Below, one piece after another: positions 53,418 to 62,203 of a stretch of DNA of 64,000 nucleotides. Under the pieces are notes generated by a model. The model searched no databases. It worked only from the letters and a program-made list of their open reading frames with translations, and had not been told where the DNA came from. The DNA lies in the NCBI GenBank assembly GCA_038235165.1, contig JBBSUG010000010.1:73748-137747 (forward strand), written 5' to 3'. A program made the translations under genes and the position numbers. The number at the start of each line of letters is the position of its first letter. The first letter of the stretch is position 1. The stretch is from GCA-002050365 sp038235165. Lineage in GTDB: Bacteria > Acidobacteriota > Blastocatellia > Pyrinomonadales > Pyrinomonadaceae.

Positions 53418-54194
53418 TTACAATTTAACCGCCTTCGTCGCCACAAAAGTCGGGATGTATTTGTTCAAAACTCGCGCCTCGTCCGTCCACCAATCTTCGT
53501 AAAAACCGCCGATTAGAAAACCGGCGGCAAGTTGTCCGCCGATCTGTTCGTCGAGCGTATGGCTGAATTCGAGCGGTTCGCCCGCTTCGATTATTTTGTT
53601 CAATTCGGCTTCGTTCAGCGATTCCAAATCCGAATACGGAATTTTATGTTTGACTTCTAAAACGCCTTTTTCCTCTTCGGCATAACGGTCAAAAACGTAC
53701 GCGAACGGATGATTAAATCCCGACAGCAAAACCCCGCCGCGCCGTAGAACGCGGAAACATTCGTTCCAAATCTGTTGAAGTTCTGCCATAAAACAATTCG
53801 AGCAGGGATGAAAAATCAAGTCGAACGATGAATCGTCAAATCTCGACAAATCCGCCGCGTCGCCCTGTTCCAGTCTGATTTCGAGATTTTCCCGCACCGC
53901 CACAAACTTGTCCCGTTCAAGCTGTTTCACCGAAGCGTCAAACGATGTGACATTAGCACCCGCCGCCGCCAAAATCGGCACCTGCTGACCACCGCCGGAG
54001 GCAAGACACAAAATATCTTTGCCGCACACATCGCCAAACCATTCACGCGGCACGGATTTGATCGGCGTTAAAACTATTTCCCAATCTCCGCCCCGCGCCC
54101 GTTCGATTCTTTCCGCGCTGACCGGAATACTCCACTCAATATTTGCCCCGGCTAACTTATCCCACGCCGCGCTGTTATGATTGTGTATATTCAT
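53418..54194 (-). CDS. SAM-dependent methyltransferase, class I
   Basis: 258 residues. Motif I is ILCLASGGGQQVPILAAAGA, then the acidic motif SFDASVKQLERDK and a post-motif FDLIFHPCSNCF with two Cys near the active site. Substrate cannot be told. It leads into prmC and may share its transcript. Followed upstream by a short CTTTTTA-type repeat at about 54194-54212. Confidence 0.85.
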   Translation of the reverse strand: MNIHNHNSAAWDKLAGANIEWSIPVSAERIERARGGDWEIVLTPIKSVPREWFGDVCGKDILCLASGGGQQVPILAAAGANVTSFDASVKQLERDKFVAVRENLEIRLEQGDAADLSRFDDSSFDLIFHPCSNCFMAELQQIWNECFRVLRRGGVLLSGFNHPFAYVFDRYAEEEKGVLEVKHKIPYSDLESLNEAELNKIIEAGEPLEFSHTLDEQIGGQLAAGFLIGGFYEDWWTDEARVLNKYIPTFVATKAVKL

Positions 54195-54286
54195 ACTTTT
54201 TACTTTTTACTGTAAAAAAGGTGAAGAATTAAACGATTAAAGAATCAGCATTAACAGAACTCTCTTAAACTTTTTCACTTTCCATA

Positions 54287-55864
54287 TCATTTCGCTCCGT
54301 CGCCGCGCAACATTGCCGGGAGCGTCAGTAATATTATTTTCAAATCGAGCCACAGCGACCAGTTTTCGATGTAGTACAAATCAATTTTGACCATTTCGTC
54401 AAAGGTCAGCCGGTTCCTGCCCGAAACTTGCCAGAGACCGGTGATGCCGGGTTTCATATCGAGCCGTTTACGATGCCAAATGTCGTATTCTTCGACTTCG
54501 TAGGGAATCGGCGGACGTGCGCCGACGACGCTCATTTCACCTTTCAAGACATTCAAAAACTGCGGCAGTTCGTCAAGACTCGTGCGGCGCAAAAATTTTC
54601 CGGCTTTTGTCACCCGCGCATCGTTTTTCACTTTGCCGAACACGGGTTTTTCGTCATCGCCCGCGTTGGCTTCGCTCACACCTTCGATGTTTTTGCGATA
54701 CGCTTCGCGGTGAACCCTCTCGTCCGCGTCCGCCTTCATCGTGCGAAATTTGTAACACAAAAATTTGCGCCCGTCCATTCCGACACGCTCCTGTTTGAAC
54801 AAAACCGCGCCGCGCGAATCAAGTTTAATAGACAGCGCGATCAGCAGCCAGACGGGCGACAATAAAATTAGCAGAACGGTGGAAATAACGATGTCCGAAA
54901 TGCGTTTAATAAATCTTTCCGCGTCCGACAGCGGTTCACGGAACAGACGCACCATCGGCAATACGCCGATTTGTTCGACGCTGGTTTTTTGCGGCAGAAA
55001 ATTAAACAGCGACGGCGCGACCCGAAATTCGACTTTCTGTTTACGCCCGATGCTCATCATCGCTTCGAAAAGTTTTTCGCTCGGAATCCGGTTGTCGGTG
55101 ATAATCACTTCCTGAATTTCGAGTTCGCGGATGATATTAGGCAAATCGTCGAGCGTGCCGACAATTTGATTTTGGATTTTAGATTTTGGATTACCGATTT
55201 CTCCTAATCTGGAATCTGGAATCTGGAATCTGGAATCTTCCCCCGTGATTACGCCGACGACGCGATAACCTAAATCGCGTCGTTCCTGCAATTCACGAAA
55301 CGTCTGTTCGGCTTCCGCATTGGTGCCGACGATCAGCGTCGGAATCAAATTTATATCGCGTTTTCTGATGATCTTTTGCAGATAACGCAACCCGAGATGA
55401 AACATCGAAAAAATAATTAGCGCAAGCGCAAAATCAAGCGCGAAAACGCCGCGTGAATAGGAAAATTCCCGAAAGGCGAAGCCGCCGCGAAACAAAAATG
55501 TAAAAGCGATAATCAGCAGCGAACCGAGCGCGACGGCTTTGAAAACTTTGACAAACTCGGCGATGTAGGAAAATGCGCCCTGCAAACGATAAACTCTCTG
55601 TGCCGCCAGCATTACAAGGCGAATCGGCACGACAAACAGCAAAACTCCGACATACGGAGCAAATTCCTTCGTCCAGATCCAACTTTCCGGCGAAAAAACC
55701 GCGCTGCCTTCGCGCCAGACAAAAGCGAGCGCGAAACATAAAACGGACAACAGCGCATCGCACAAAAAAATCAAAATCCGCACCGACGGCAAAACCCAGC
55801 GCGGAACGCGGTTTTCCGCCTTGACGAGATTGGCTGTGGTTTTGACGGCGTTGGCGGATTTCAT
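54287..55864 (-). CDS. Exopolysaccharide initiating sugar transferase (polyprenyl-phosphate glycosyl-1-phosphate transferase)
   Basis: 525 residues. Four to five N-terminal membrane helices (about 25-165) and a CoA-binding-3/Rossmann-like domain (LIPTLIVGTNAEAEQTFREL) are followed by a further helix. The catalytic bacterial sugar transferase domain has LFKQERVGMDGRKFLCYKF and VTKAGKFLRRTSLDELPQF, ending WSLWLDLKIILLTLPAML. It transfers a sugar-1-phosphate to undecaprenyl phosphate, starting a surface polysaccharide. The Rossmann-like part is interrupted by a 70-nt heptamer array, coding a SRFQIPDSRLGEIGNPKSK type stretch. Divergent from the GT4-WecG pair. Confidence 0.92.
   Translation of the reverse strand: MKSANAVKTTANLVKAENRVPRWVLPSVRILIFLCDALLSVLCFALAFVWREGSAVFSPESWIWTKEFAPYVGVLLFVVPIRLVMLAAQRVYRLQGAFSYIAEFVKVFKAVALGSLLIIAFTFLFRGGFAFREFSYSRGVFALDFALALIIFSMFHLGLRYLQKIIRKRDINLIPTLIVGTNAEAEQTFRELQERRDLGYRVVGVITGEDSRFQIPDSRLGEIGNPKSKIQNQIVGTLDDLPNIIRELEIQEVIITDNRIPSEKLFEAMMSIGRKQKVEFRVAPSLFNFLPQKTSVEQIGVLPMVRLFREPLSDAERFIKRISDIVISTVLLILLSPVWLLIALSIKLDSRGAVLFKQERVGMDGRKFLCYKFRTMKADADERVHREAYRKNIEGVSEANAGDDEKPVFGKVKNDARVTKAGKFLRRTSLDELPQFLNVLKGEMSVVGARPPIPYEVEEYDIWHRKRLDMKPGITGLWQVSGRNRLTFDEMVKIDLYYIENWSLWLDLKIILLTLPAMLRGDGAK
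55168..55237. repeat. Ten-heptamer array inside the sugar transferase gene
   Basis: On the plus strand: GATTTTG, GATTTTA, GATTTTG, GATTACC, GATTTCT, CCTAATC and TGGAATC x4 in perfect register. The reading frame of the gene stays open across it; 70 nt is not a multiple of three, so flanking bases compensate. Confidence 0.9.
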
Positions 55865-55974
55865 TACTTACACAAATCTAAAAACTAACCGAAAGGAAGC
55901 CAATTATCAAACAGGCTGACATTTAACGACTGTTACGTTATTCTTTCTATTTGCCGTTTTTGATTGAATGTGAA

Positions 55975-57039
55975 ATGAAGATTCTGATAACCGCGCCAAG
56001 CCTTGAAGTAAATGAAAATGTCAGCGGCATTTCGTCCGTCGTGCGTCAGATCATCGAGCATTCCGGCTTTGAATTTTATCACTTCCGCGCCGGCAGACGG
56101 GACGGCGAAAAAGCGAATGCCGCGTGGCTGCCCAGGCAGATTTTGAGCGTTCCGCGTTTTTACCGGGCGATTGTCCGCGAAAAAATTGATCTCGTTCACG
56201 TTAACACCGCGCTCACTCCGCTTTCGATTGTGCGCGATGCGGCTTTTGTGAGAATGGCGCGGTTGGCAAAACGTCCGGTTGTGCTTCATCTGCACGGCGG
56301 CAGGTTTTTGGCGCAGGATTTCGACAATCGTTTTTTGGCGAATACTGCCGCTAAAATGCTAGGTTCGGCGAATATCATCATTGTTCTGAGCGAACTTGAA
56401 AAAAGTATTATCAAGAAACGGCAGCCCAATTTGAACGTCAAAGTATTGGAGAACGCCGTTGAAATAAAAGTCGCACCGTCGCAACGACCATCGAACGATG
56501 AAAAGACGATCATTTTTCTCGGTCGGCTGCACGAATCAAAAGGTTTATTCGATATTATCGAAGCGTGCCGCACGTTGAAAAGTGAAAATTTCGATTTTCG
56601 ATTTAACTGTTTCGGCGCGGGCGATTTGAAAAATCAATTCGTTGCGGAAATGACCGCTATTCTCGGCGACAGATTTTATTACGGCGGCGTGATTTCAGGC
56701 GCGGCGAAAGAGAAAGCGTTGAATGAGGCGGATATTTTTCTGCTCCCGTCGCGTTACGGTGAAGGTTTGCCGATGGCGATGCTCGAAGCGATGGCGGCGG
56801 GCTGTGTTGTCGTCGCGTCCGAAATGGCTTCGGTCGGTTCCGTGATCGAAACCGGCGAAAACGGTTTTATGATCGAACCGGGCAATGTTTCGCAATTGAC
56901 GAAAAGGTTGAGATCGCTGCTTTCCGGCGAAGAAAATGAGGAAAGTTTGAGCATCAAAGCGCGGGCGACAATTGCCGAAAAATACGATTTGAATCATTAC
57001 ATACAAAAACTCGAAAAGATTTACACCGACATCAAATGA
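55975..57039 (+). CDS. Glycosyltransferase family 4 (GT-B fold)
   Basis: 354 residues from ATG 55975 (MKILITAPSLEVNENVSG). The retaining GT4 pattern is clear: donor-site EADIFLLPSRYGEGLPMAMLEAMAAGCVVVAS and the earlier IIFLGRLHESKGLFDIIEA (in parts). Cytoplasmic or membrane-associated; adds a sugar to a lipid-linked chain. The stop overlaps the WecG start by 4 nt (ATGA), so the two are translationally coupled. Confidence 0.92.
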   Translation: MKILITAPSLEVNENVSGISSVVRQIIEHSGFEFYHFRAGRRDGEKANAAWLPRQILSVPRFYRAIVREKIDLVHVNTALTPLSIVRDAAFVRMARLAKRPVVLHLHGGRFLAQDFDNRFLANTAAKMLGSANIIIVLSELEKSIIKKRQPNLNVKVLENAVEIKVAPSQRPSNDEKTIIFLGRLHESKGLFDIIEACRTLKSENFDFRFNCFGAGDLKNQFVAEMTAILGDRFYYGGVISGAAKEKALNEADIFLLPSRYGEGLPMAMLEAMAAGCVVVASEMASVGSVIETGENGFMIEPGNVSQLTKRLRSLLSGEENEESLSIKARATIAEKYDLNHYIQKLEKIYTDIK

Positions 57040-57833
57040 ACAATACCGAGCCGCTGAAAAGTCGAAAACGCGCACGCGTCGTCAGTCTGCTGCCGAATGT
57101 GTGCAGTCACGAATCGGTGATTGAAACGGTCACTGCACTGGTCAAACGAGGAAACGGCGGCTACATCTGCTTTTCAACCGTCCATATGGTGATGGAATCT
57201 TACGATCACGGCGAATATGGCGCGAAAGTCAACGGCGCGGATTTTATCGTCCCGGACGGGATGCCGCTCGTTTGGATGCAGAAATTGCAGGGCGAAAAAG
57301 AGGCGGAGCGCGTTCGAGCAAATGATTTGATGACAATGCTGTGCGAATACGCCGCGCAAAACGATTTGAAAGTCGGATTTTACGGCGGAAAGCAGGAAGT
57401 TATTGATTTAATTCTAAGCCGCGCCGCCCGCGAATTACCGCAGCTTCAAATTACTTACGCCGTTTCGCCGCCGTTTCGCCCGTTGACGGAAGCGGAGGAC
57501 ACGGCGATCACGCGGGACATCGAAAATTCCGGCGCACAGATTTTATTTATGGGTTTAGGCTGCCCGAAACAGGAAAACTGGATGGCGGCTCACAAAAACA
57601 GCTTGTCCGCCGTAATGCTCGGTGTCGGCGCGTCGTTCGATTTCTACGCCGGAAACATCAAGGAATCGCCTGAATGGATGGGCAAACTCGGTCTCGAATG
57701 GCTGTTTCGATTAACGCAGGAACCGAAAAGACTCTGGCGCAGATATTTAATTTTAAACCCGCGTTTTATGTGGCTGGCGACGCTTCAACTGCTCGGATTG
57801 AAAAAATTCACCAAACCAAAAGACGAGTCGTAG
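57036..57833 (+). CDS. WecG/TagA/CpsF family glycosyltransferase
   Basis: 265 residues. Conserved blocks are ADFIVPDGMPLVWMQKLQG with the catalytic Asp, VGFYGGKQEVIDLI and FMGLGCPKQENWMAAH, with a C-terminal basic amphipathic stretch (EWLFRLTQEPKRLWRRY) that anchors it to the membrane. The family adds ManNAc-type sugars to lipid-linked GlcNAc. With the GT4 and the divergent sugar transferase it forms a minimal exopolysaccharide locus; no Wzx or Wzy is in the window. Confidence 0.93.
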   Translation: MNNTEPLKSRKRARVVSLLPNVCSHESVIETVTALVKRGNGGYICFSTVHMVMESYDHGEYGAKVNGADFIVPDGMPLVWMQKLQGEKEAERVRANDLMTMLCEYAAQNDLKVGFYGGKQEVIDLILSRAARELPQLQITYAVSPPFRPLTEAEDTAITRDIENSGAQILFMGLGCPKQENWMAAHKNSLSAVMLGVGASFDFYAGNIKESPEWMGKLGLEWLFRLTQEPKRLWRRYLILNPRFMWLATLQLLGLKKFTKPKDES

Positions 57834-57849
57834 TCGCGGCGGCGCAAAT

Positions 57850-59862
57850 TTACAGGCGCGGCAGAGTGAAACTAAACCGCGAACCGGTGCCGATTTCAGA
57901 TTTGACTTCGACGCTGCCGCCGTGCTGTTCGACGATTTCTTTGACCAGAGAGAGTCCGAGTCCGGTTGATTCTTCTTCCTTGTCCTGACCGTCGCGGGCG
58001 ACGCGGTAAAATTTCTCCCAGATTTTATCAACCTCTCCGTTCGGAATGCCGTAACCCCGATCTTCGACGACGACGCGCATCACATCCGATTCCAAAATCG
58101 TTGAAATAATGACGGAAGTTCTTTCGGGACTGTATTTAATCGCATTATCAATCAAATTGGAAACGGCTCGCCGGATCAAACTCTTATCAGCGGCGACGGG
58201 CGGCAGATGAACATTGGCTTGTTCGACTAACCTGATGCGTTTGCGTTTAGCATTTTCCTGCATATCTTCGACCACTTCGTGAACCACCGAATCGAGTTTG
58301 ACCGGCGTTTTCGTGACATCCTGTTTATCCGACTGTTCGAGATTCGAGACGGAAAGAAAAGTCGAAAGCATCTTGGAAAGCCTTTCGGATTCGTTGTTGA
58401 TAATCGTCAAAAATTCGTGCGCGTCTTCGGGCATATTATCGTCCATCAGCAACAGTTCAGCGAAACCTTTGATGCTCGTGATCGGCGTGCGAAGTTCGTG
58501 CGACATCAGCGATGCCATATCACTGCGGAGTTTTTCGTTTTCCTTAATTGCGGAAATGTCCCGGAAAGTAATCAGAAAACACGCTGGCTGCATCGAGATA
58601 GTCGTTTCGTGAATGGATTCGCTGCCGGACGGAACCTTGACCAGTGAAATTTGAATGTTCAGCGTTTTGTTTTTTTCGGGATAAAAAAGTTCGCCTTTAT
58701 ACGGTTCGCCCGTCTGCAAAACGCGGCGGATGGCGAGAGTCGGTTCGTTGAAAATTTCAGTTTTGAAATGTTCGAGTAGTTCAAAAAGGTCTGTTTCGTA
58801 AAATTCCTTTGAATTTAGCTGGGCAAACTGGCGCATTTTGCGGTTCATATATGCCAGTGTCCCGTCCAGATAAGCGATGGCGTGAGCTTCGTTGAGATAG
58901 GAACTGGCGATTGCGCTGAACGACTGTTCTTTGATAATGCCGTTGACGAGGCTGATAATATCGAGCCGATTTTCCGCCGATTGTGTCGAAAACGAACTCC
59001 ACCAGGAAGTGTGCGGCATACTTTTGCCGACCAATTCTTTGCGCTGAAAGTTTCGTGCCAACTGTCCGCTGAAGGCTTCCAATAGATTTTGGTCACTGCG
59101 TTCAAAATTTTGGCGAACCTTGACGAACAAAACACCGACGACGACATCTTCATCAATTAGCGGAACAGCAATTCGCGCACCTTTCTGATCGTGTTCATCA
59201 ACCTCGATTTTGGTCTGACGCTCCGCCAGAGCAGAATCGCAGAGTTCGACAGTTTCCCGCCACGAAGACTGCCGCGTGACCGCATTATCCTGCATTTTAC
59301 CGTTTTGTGTTCGCCCAATCGGGATAAATTCTCCCTTAGCAGTGAACCGAAAAACTATCGCTTCGGACAGCGGAAGCACGGTTTCAAGCAGTTTCAAACC
59401 GCTCTCGATTCGCAAATCCGCCGTTTTACCTTCGAGCAGATGCCCGGTCGAAGCCAGCGCGACCAGTTTCTTCGTCAGTTCCGAATCAATCAGCCACATT
59501 TTTTTCAAGTGAACGGCGGCGAGCGTTAATAGAACCGTCATAAAGATCGGGATAAAAAGCAGCCCGACGTTCAAAAACTGCGCCGACAACGCGCTCACAC
59601 AAAACCAAATAAATAGAAAGTAAACCGCTTTCGGCAGAATACGTTTGACGCTCAATTTCTCAGCCAGAAGTCCGACCGCCAAAGAAAGTAGAATTAAAAT
59701 ACACGCTTTCCACCAGGTAAATATCGTCGTCGGCGGGCGCACGAGATCAACCAAGGCGGAAAACAACCGTCCGCCGACGCTCCACCACAACGCCACGAAA
59801 ACTGCGACAAACCCCGCCAGCAACAGTGAAGTCAGAACATTTCTGTCTTTGAAAATTTTCAT
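57850..59862 (-). CDS. Membrane sensor histidine kinase with GAF-like and PAS domains
   Basis: 670 residues: four N-terminal membrane helices (about 8-118), a GAF-like domain (about 155-275), a PAS domain (about 315-440), then HisKA with His455 in MSHELRTPITSIKGF. A HATPase domain with NAIKYSPE, DRGYGIPN and STGLGLSLVKEIVEQHGG follows. It should autophosphorylate and pass phosphate to a response regulator, but no regulator gene adjoins it. It converges with WecG. No receiver domain is present. Confidence 0.92.
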   Translation of the reverse strand: MKIFKDRNVLTSLLLAGFVAVFVALWWSVGGRLFSALVDLVRPPTTIFTWWKACILILLSLAVGLLAEKLSVKRILPKAVYFLFIWFCVSALSAQFLNVGLLFIPIFMTVLLTLAAVHLKKMWLIDSELTKKLVALASTGHLLEGKTADLRIESGLKLLETVLPLSEAIVFRFTAKGEFIPIGRTQNGKMQDNAVTRQSSWRETVELCDSALAERQTKIEVDEHDQKGARIAVPLIDEDVVVGVLFVKVRQNFERSDQNLLEAFSGQLARNFQRKELVGKSMPHTSWWSSFSTQSAENRLDIISLVNGIIKEQSFSAIASSYLNEAHAIAYLDGTLAYMNRKMRQFAQLNSKEFYETDLFELLEHFKTEIFNEPTLAIRRVLQTGEPYKGELFYPEKNKTLNIQISLVKVPSGSESIHETTISMQPACFLITFRDISAIKENEKLRSDMASLMSHELRTPITSIKGFAELLLMDDNMPEDAHEFLTIINNESERLSKMLSTFLSVSNLEQSDKQDVTKTPVKLDSVVHEVVEDMQENAKRKRIRLVEQANVHLPPVAADKSLIRRAVSNLIDNAIKYSPERTSVIISTILESDVMRVVVEDRGYGIPNGEVDKIWEKFYRVARDGQDKEEESTGLGLSLVKEIVEQHGGSVEVKSEIGTGSRFSFTLPRL

Positions 59863-60103
59863 AAATAACGTGTGTTTAATTTGTTCGGAAAGTAAAATGA
59901 GAGTATCAAGAAAAGGTGTTTGGCAATAAACAAATATTGTTTATCAAATAGATTATGCAACAACTTCTCAAATAAAAGCAAGCGGAAAATCTTGCGGCGG
60001 ATTTTCGGTGTTAGAATAAGATCAATCGTTGATTTTCAGACAACATTTTTCTCGTGCAGCCGGATTGTGAAATAAAAGACACGCTCAAAAGAATATATAG
60101 AAT

Positions 60104-60439
60104 ATGTGGGAAACATTTCAGCAGTGGTTTTTGAGTTTGGGCGCAAATTACGGCGTTAATCCGTTCATTTTCGGCGCAATTTACATCGGCGCGATTCCGT
60201 TTTTCTCCATTTCGATTGCGTGGCTGATTAGAAATTTCCAGCGCGGCAAATCAATTGTTTTGCCTGCAATTGCATCAGTATTTTTCTTTATTTCGGCTTA
60301 TATTTACCTGATTTTTGCGGGTAAAAATGTGCCGGTTTGGGTTTACGCGGCGGTTGTGCTGTTAATAGTTTTCGGAGCTTACTCAACCGTTGAAAAAGTT
60401 CGGCGAAAAATTTCAACAGGCGAAATTGAGAATGAGTAA
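60104..60439 (+). CDS. Small membrane protein of unknown function
   Basis: 111 residues with three predicted helices: PFIFGAIYIGAIPFFSISIAWL, SIVLPAIASVFFFISAYIYLIF and VWVYAAVVLLIVFGAYS (each within a longer hydrophobic stretch). No family is recognised. The 241-bp gap upstream shows nothing recognisable, and a long palindromic repeat follows. Confidence 0.7.
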   Translation: MWETFQQWFLSLGANYGVNPFIFGAIYIGAIPFFSISIAWLIRNFQRGKSIVLPAIASVFFFISAYIYLIFAGKNVPVWVYAAVVLLIVFGAYSTVEKVRRKISTGEIENE

Positions 60440-60464
60440 GTATTCAAGCAAATTAGTTATGACA

Positions 60465-60541
60465 AGGCGGAAACGCGACCGTCAGGGAGTGTGTCAATCG
60501 CTTGACCACTAACACACTCCCTGACGGTCGTGTTTCCGCCT
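60465..60541. repeat. Long palindromic repeat, 30-bp arms
   Basis: Arms 60465-60494 and 60512-60541 match at 29 of 30 positions around a 17-nt loop; the core word is CGACCGTCAGGGAGTGTGT. The single difference would be a G-U pair in RNA. No T-tract follows, so it looks more like a mobile palindromic unit than a terminator. Confidence 0.9.
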
Positions 60542-60638
60542 CACATTTCAACAACCTGTGGTAATTCTGAACGATTACTTAAAGTCAAGTAAATATCGGC
60601 GGATTGACAGAATTCGAACAGTCTTTCATAAAAAACAA

Positions 60639-62096
60639 ATGAGCGAAACATACGATTTAATTGTGATCGGCGGCGGTTCCGCCGGGTTGGTGGCGGCGGG
60701 CGGCGCGGCGACTTTGGGGGCGAAAGTCGCGCTCATCGAAAAAAATAAACTCGGCGGCGATTGTTTATACACCGGCTGTGTGCCGTCGAAATCGCTGATT
60801 CGGTCGGCGAAATTGGCGAGCGATATGAAACGCGGCGGCGAATTCGGTTTTCAGGTGCCGGATTTCAAATTTCAAAACGACGATTTCGCTTCGGTCACGA
60901 ACCGTGTGCAAAACGTCATTAAAGCAATCGAACCGCACGATGCGCCGGAAGTTTTCGAGAAAATGGGCGTGAAAGTCATCTTCGGAAATTCGCAATTCAC
61001 CGGCGCAAATGAAATTGAAGTGACGTTCAAAGATTCCGCCGAAACGAAAATTTTCAAGGCAAAGCGTTTCTGCATTGCGACGGGTTCGTCGCCTTTCGCG
61101 CCGCCGATTGAAGGATTGAAAGAGACGGGATTTATCACCAACGAGGAAGTTTTTCACCTGTCGGATTTGCCCGAAAAGCTAATCGTGTTGGGCGGCGGCG
61201 CAATCGGTGTCGAAATGGGACAATCGTTTCAGCGATTGGGCGCGAAAGTGACGATTATCGAAATGGGGAAGCGCATTTTGTCAAAAGAAGATGCGGAAGT
61301 TTCCGCTTTTGTAGGGAGTTTTCTAAAAAATGAGGGTGCTGAAATTCTCACTGAATCAAAAGCGGTTAAAGTTCACCGAAACGATAGAAACGAAAAAGTC
61401 GTGACGATTGAAAACAACGGCAAAACCGAAGAAATTATAGCAAATGAAATTCTCGTCGCGGTCGGCAGAAAGCCGAATATAAACGGTCTGGAACTCGAAA
61501 AAGCCGGGGTCAAATACGATAAAAAACAAATCGAAACCGACGAATATCTGCGAACATCCAACAAAAATATTTTCGCGGCGGGCGACGTAACCGCTCATTT
61601 TCAGTTCACGCACACGGCGGATTATGAAGCGCAGATCGTCATTCAAAACGCCTTTTTATTTTATCCGTTCACTAAAAAAACCGATTTTCGCGTTGTCCCG
61701 TGGGCGACGTTCACCGAACCGGAAGTCGGGCGCGTCGGATTGACTGAAGAGGACGCGCGAAAGAAATTCGGCGATGTAGAAATAATCAAAGTTCCGTTTG
61801 AAGAAAACGACCGCGCCCACGCCGAAGGCGAACCAGAAGGCTTTGCCAAAATAATTCTGCACGGCAAAAAAATCGTCGGCGCACACATCGTCGGGCTGCG
61901 TGCCGGTGAACTTATTCACGAATTCGTGCTGGCGATGAAGTTGAATTTATCGCTCGCCGATCTGAGCAAAGCGATTCACGTTTACCCGACTTTATCGAAA
62001 ATCACGCAAGCCGTCGCCACCGAAAAAACGCTCGAAACATTGAAATCGCCGTTTGTGCAAAGATGGTTCGGCAGATATTTGAAGATTTGGCGATAA
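60639..62096 (+). CDS. MerA/Lpd-like pyridine nucleotide-disulfide oxidoreductase
   Basis: 485 residues from ATG 60639 (MSETYDLIVIGGGSAG). FAD-binding GGGSAG, the redox disulfide Cys42/Cys47 in LGGDCLYTGCVPS, the NAD(P)H Rossmann motif VLGGGAIGVEMGQSF and the C-terminal dimer domain (AIHVYPTLSKITQA) are all present. It lacks the N-terminal HMA domain and the C-terminal Cys pair of true mercuric reductase. It is closest in layout to the mercuric reductase-like flavoproteins of unknown substrate, not to a pyruvate dehydrogenase E3. No mer genes are near. Confidence 0.9.
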   Translation: MSETYDLIVIGGGSAGLVAAGGAATLGAKVALIEKNKLGGDCLYTGCVPSKSLIRSAKLASDMKRGGEFGFQVPDFKFQNDDFASVTNRVQNVIKAIEPHDAPEVFEKMGVKVIFGNSQFTGANEIEVTFKDSAETKIFKAKRFCIATGSSPFAPPIEGLKETGFITNEEVFHLSDLPEKLIVLGGGAIGVEMGQSFQRLGAKVTIIEMGKRILSKEDAEVSAFVGSFLKNEGAEILTESKAVKVHRNDRNEKVVTIENNGKTEEIIANEILVAVGRKPNINGLELEKAGVKYDKKQIETDEYLRTSNKNIFAAGDVTAHFQFTHTADYEAQIVIQNAFLFYPFTKKTDFRVVPWATFTEPEVGRVGLTEEDARKKFGDVEIIKVPFEENDRAHAEGEPEGFAKIILHGKKIVGAHIVGLRAGELIHEFVLAMKLNLSLADLSKAIHVYPTLSKITQAVATEKTLETLKSPFVQRWFGRYLKIWR

Positions 62097-62203
62097 AATT
62101 CGAGTCAAATTGTTATCTGCGTTAAAGAAATTGCAGTGAAATTTTTTAATAACTTAACTGACGCGGACAAGTGAGTTATTGTTTACAAAACATTTTATAA
62201 ATT

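Noticed and set aside
60639..62096. Mercuric reductase (merA)
   Set aside because: The HMA domain and C-terminal Cys pair are absent and no mer genes are adjacent.
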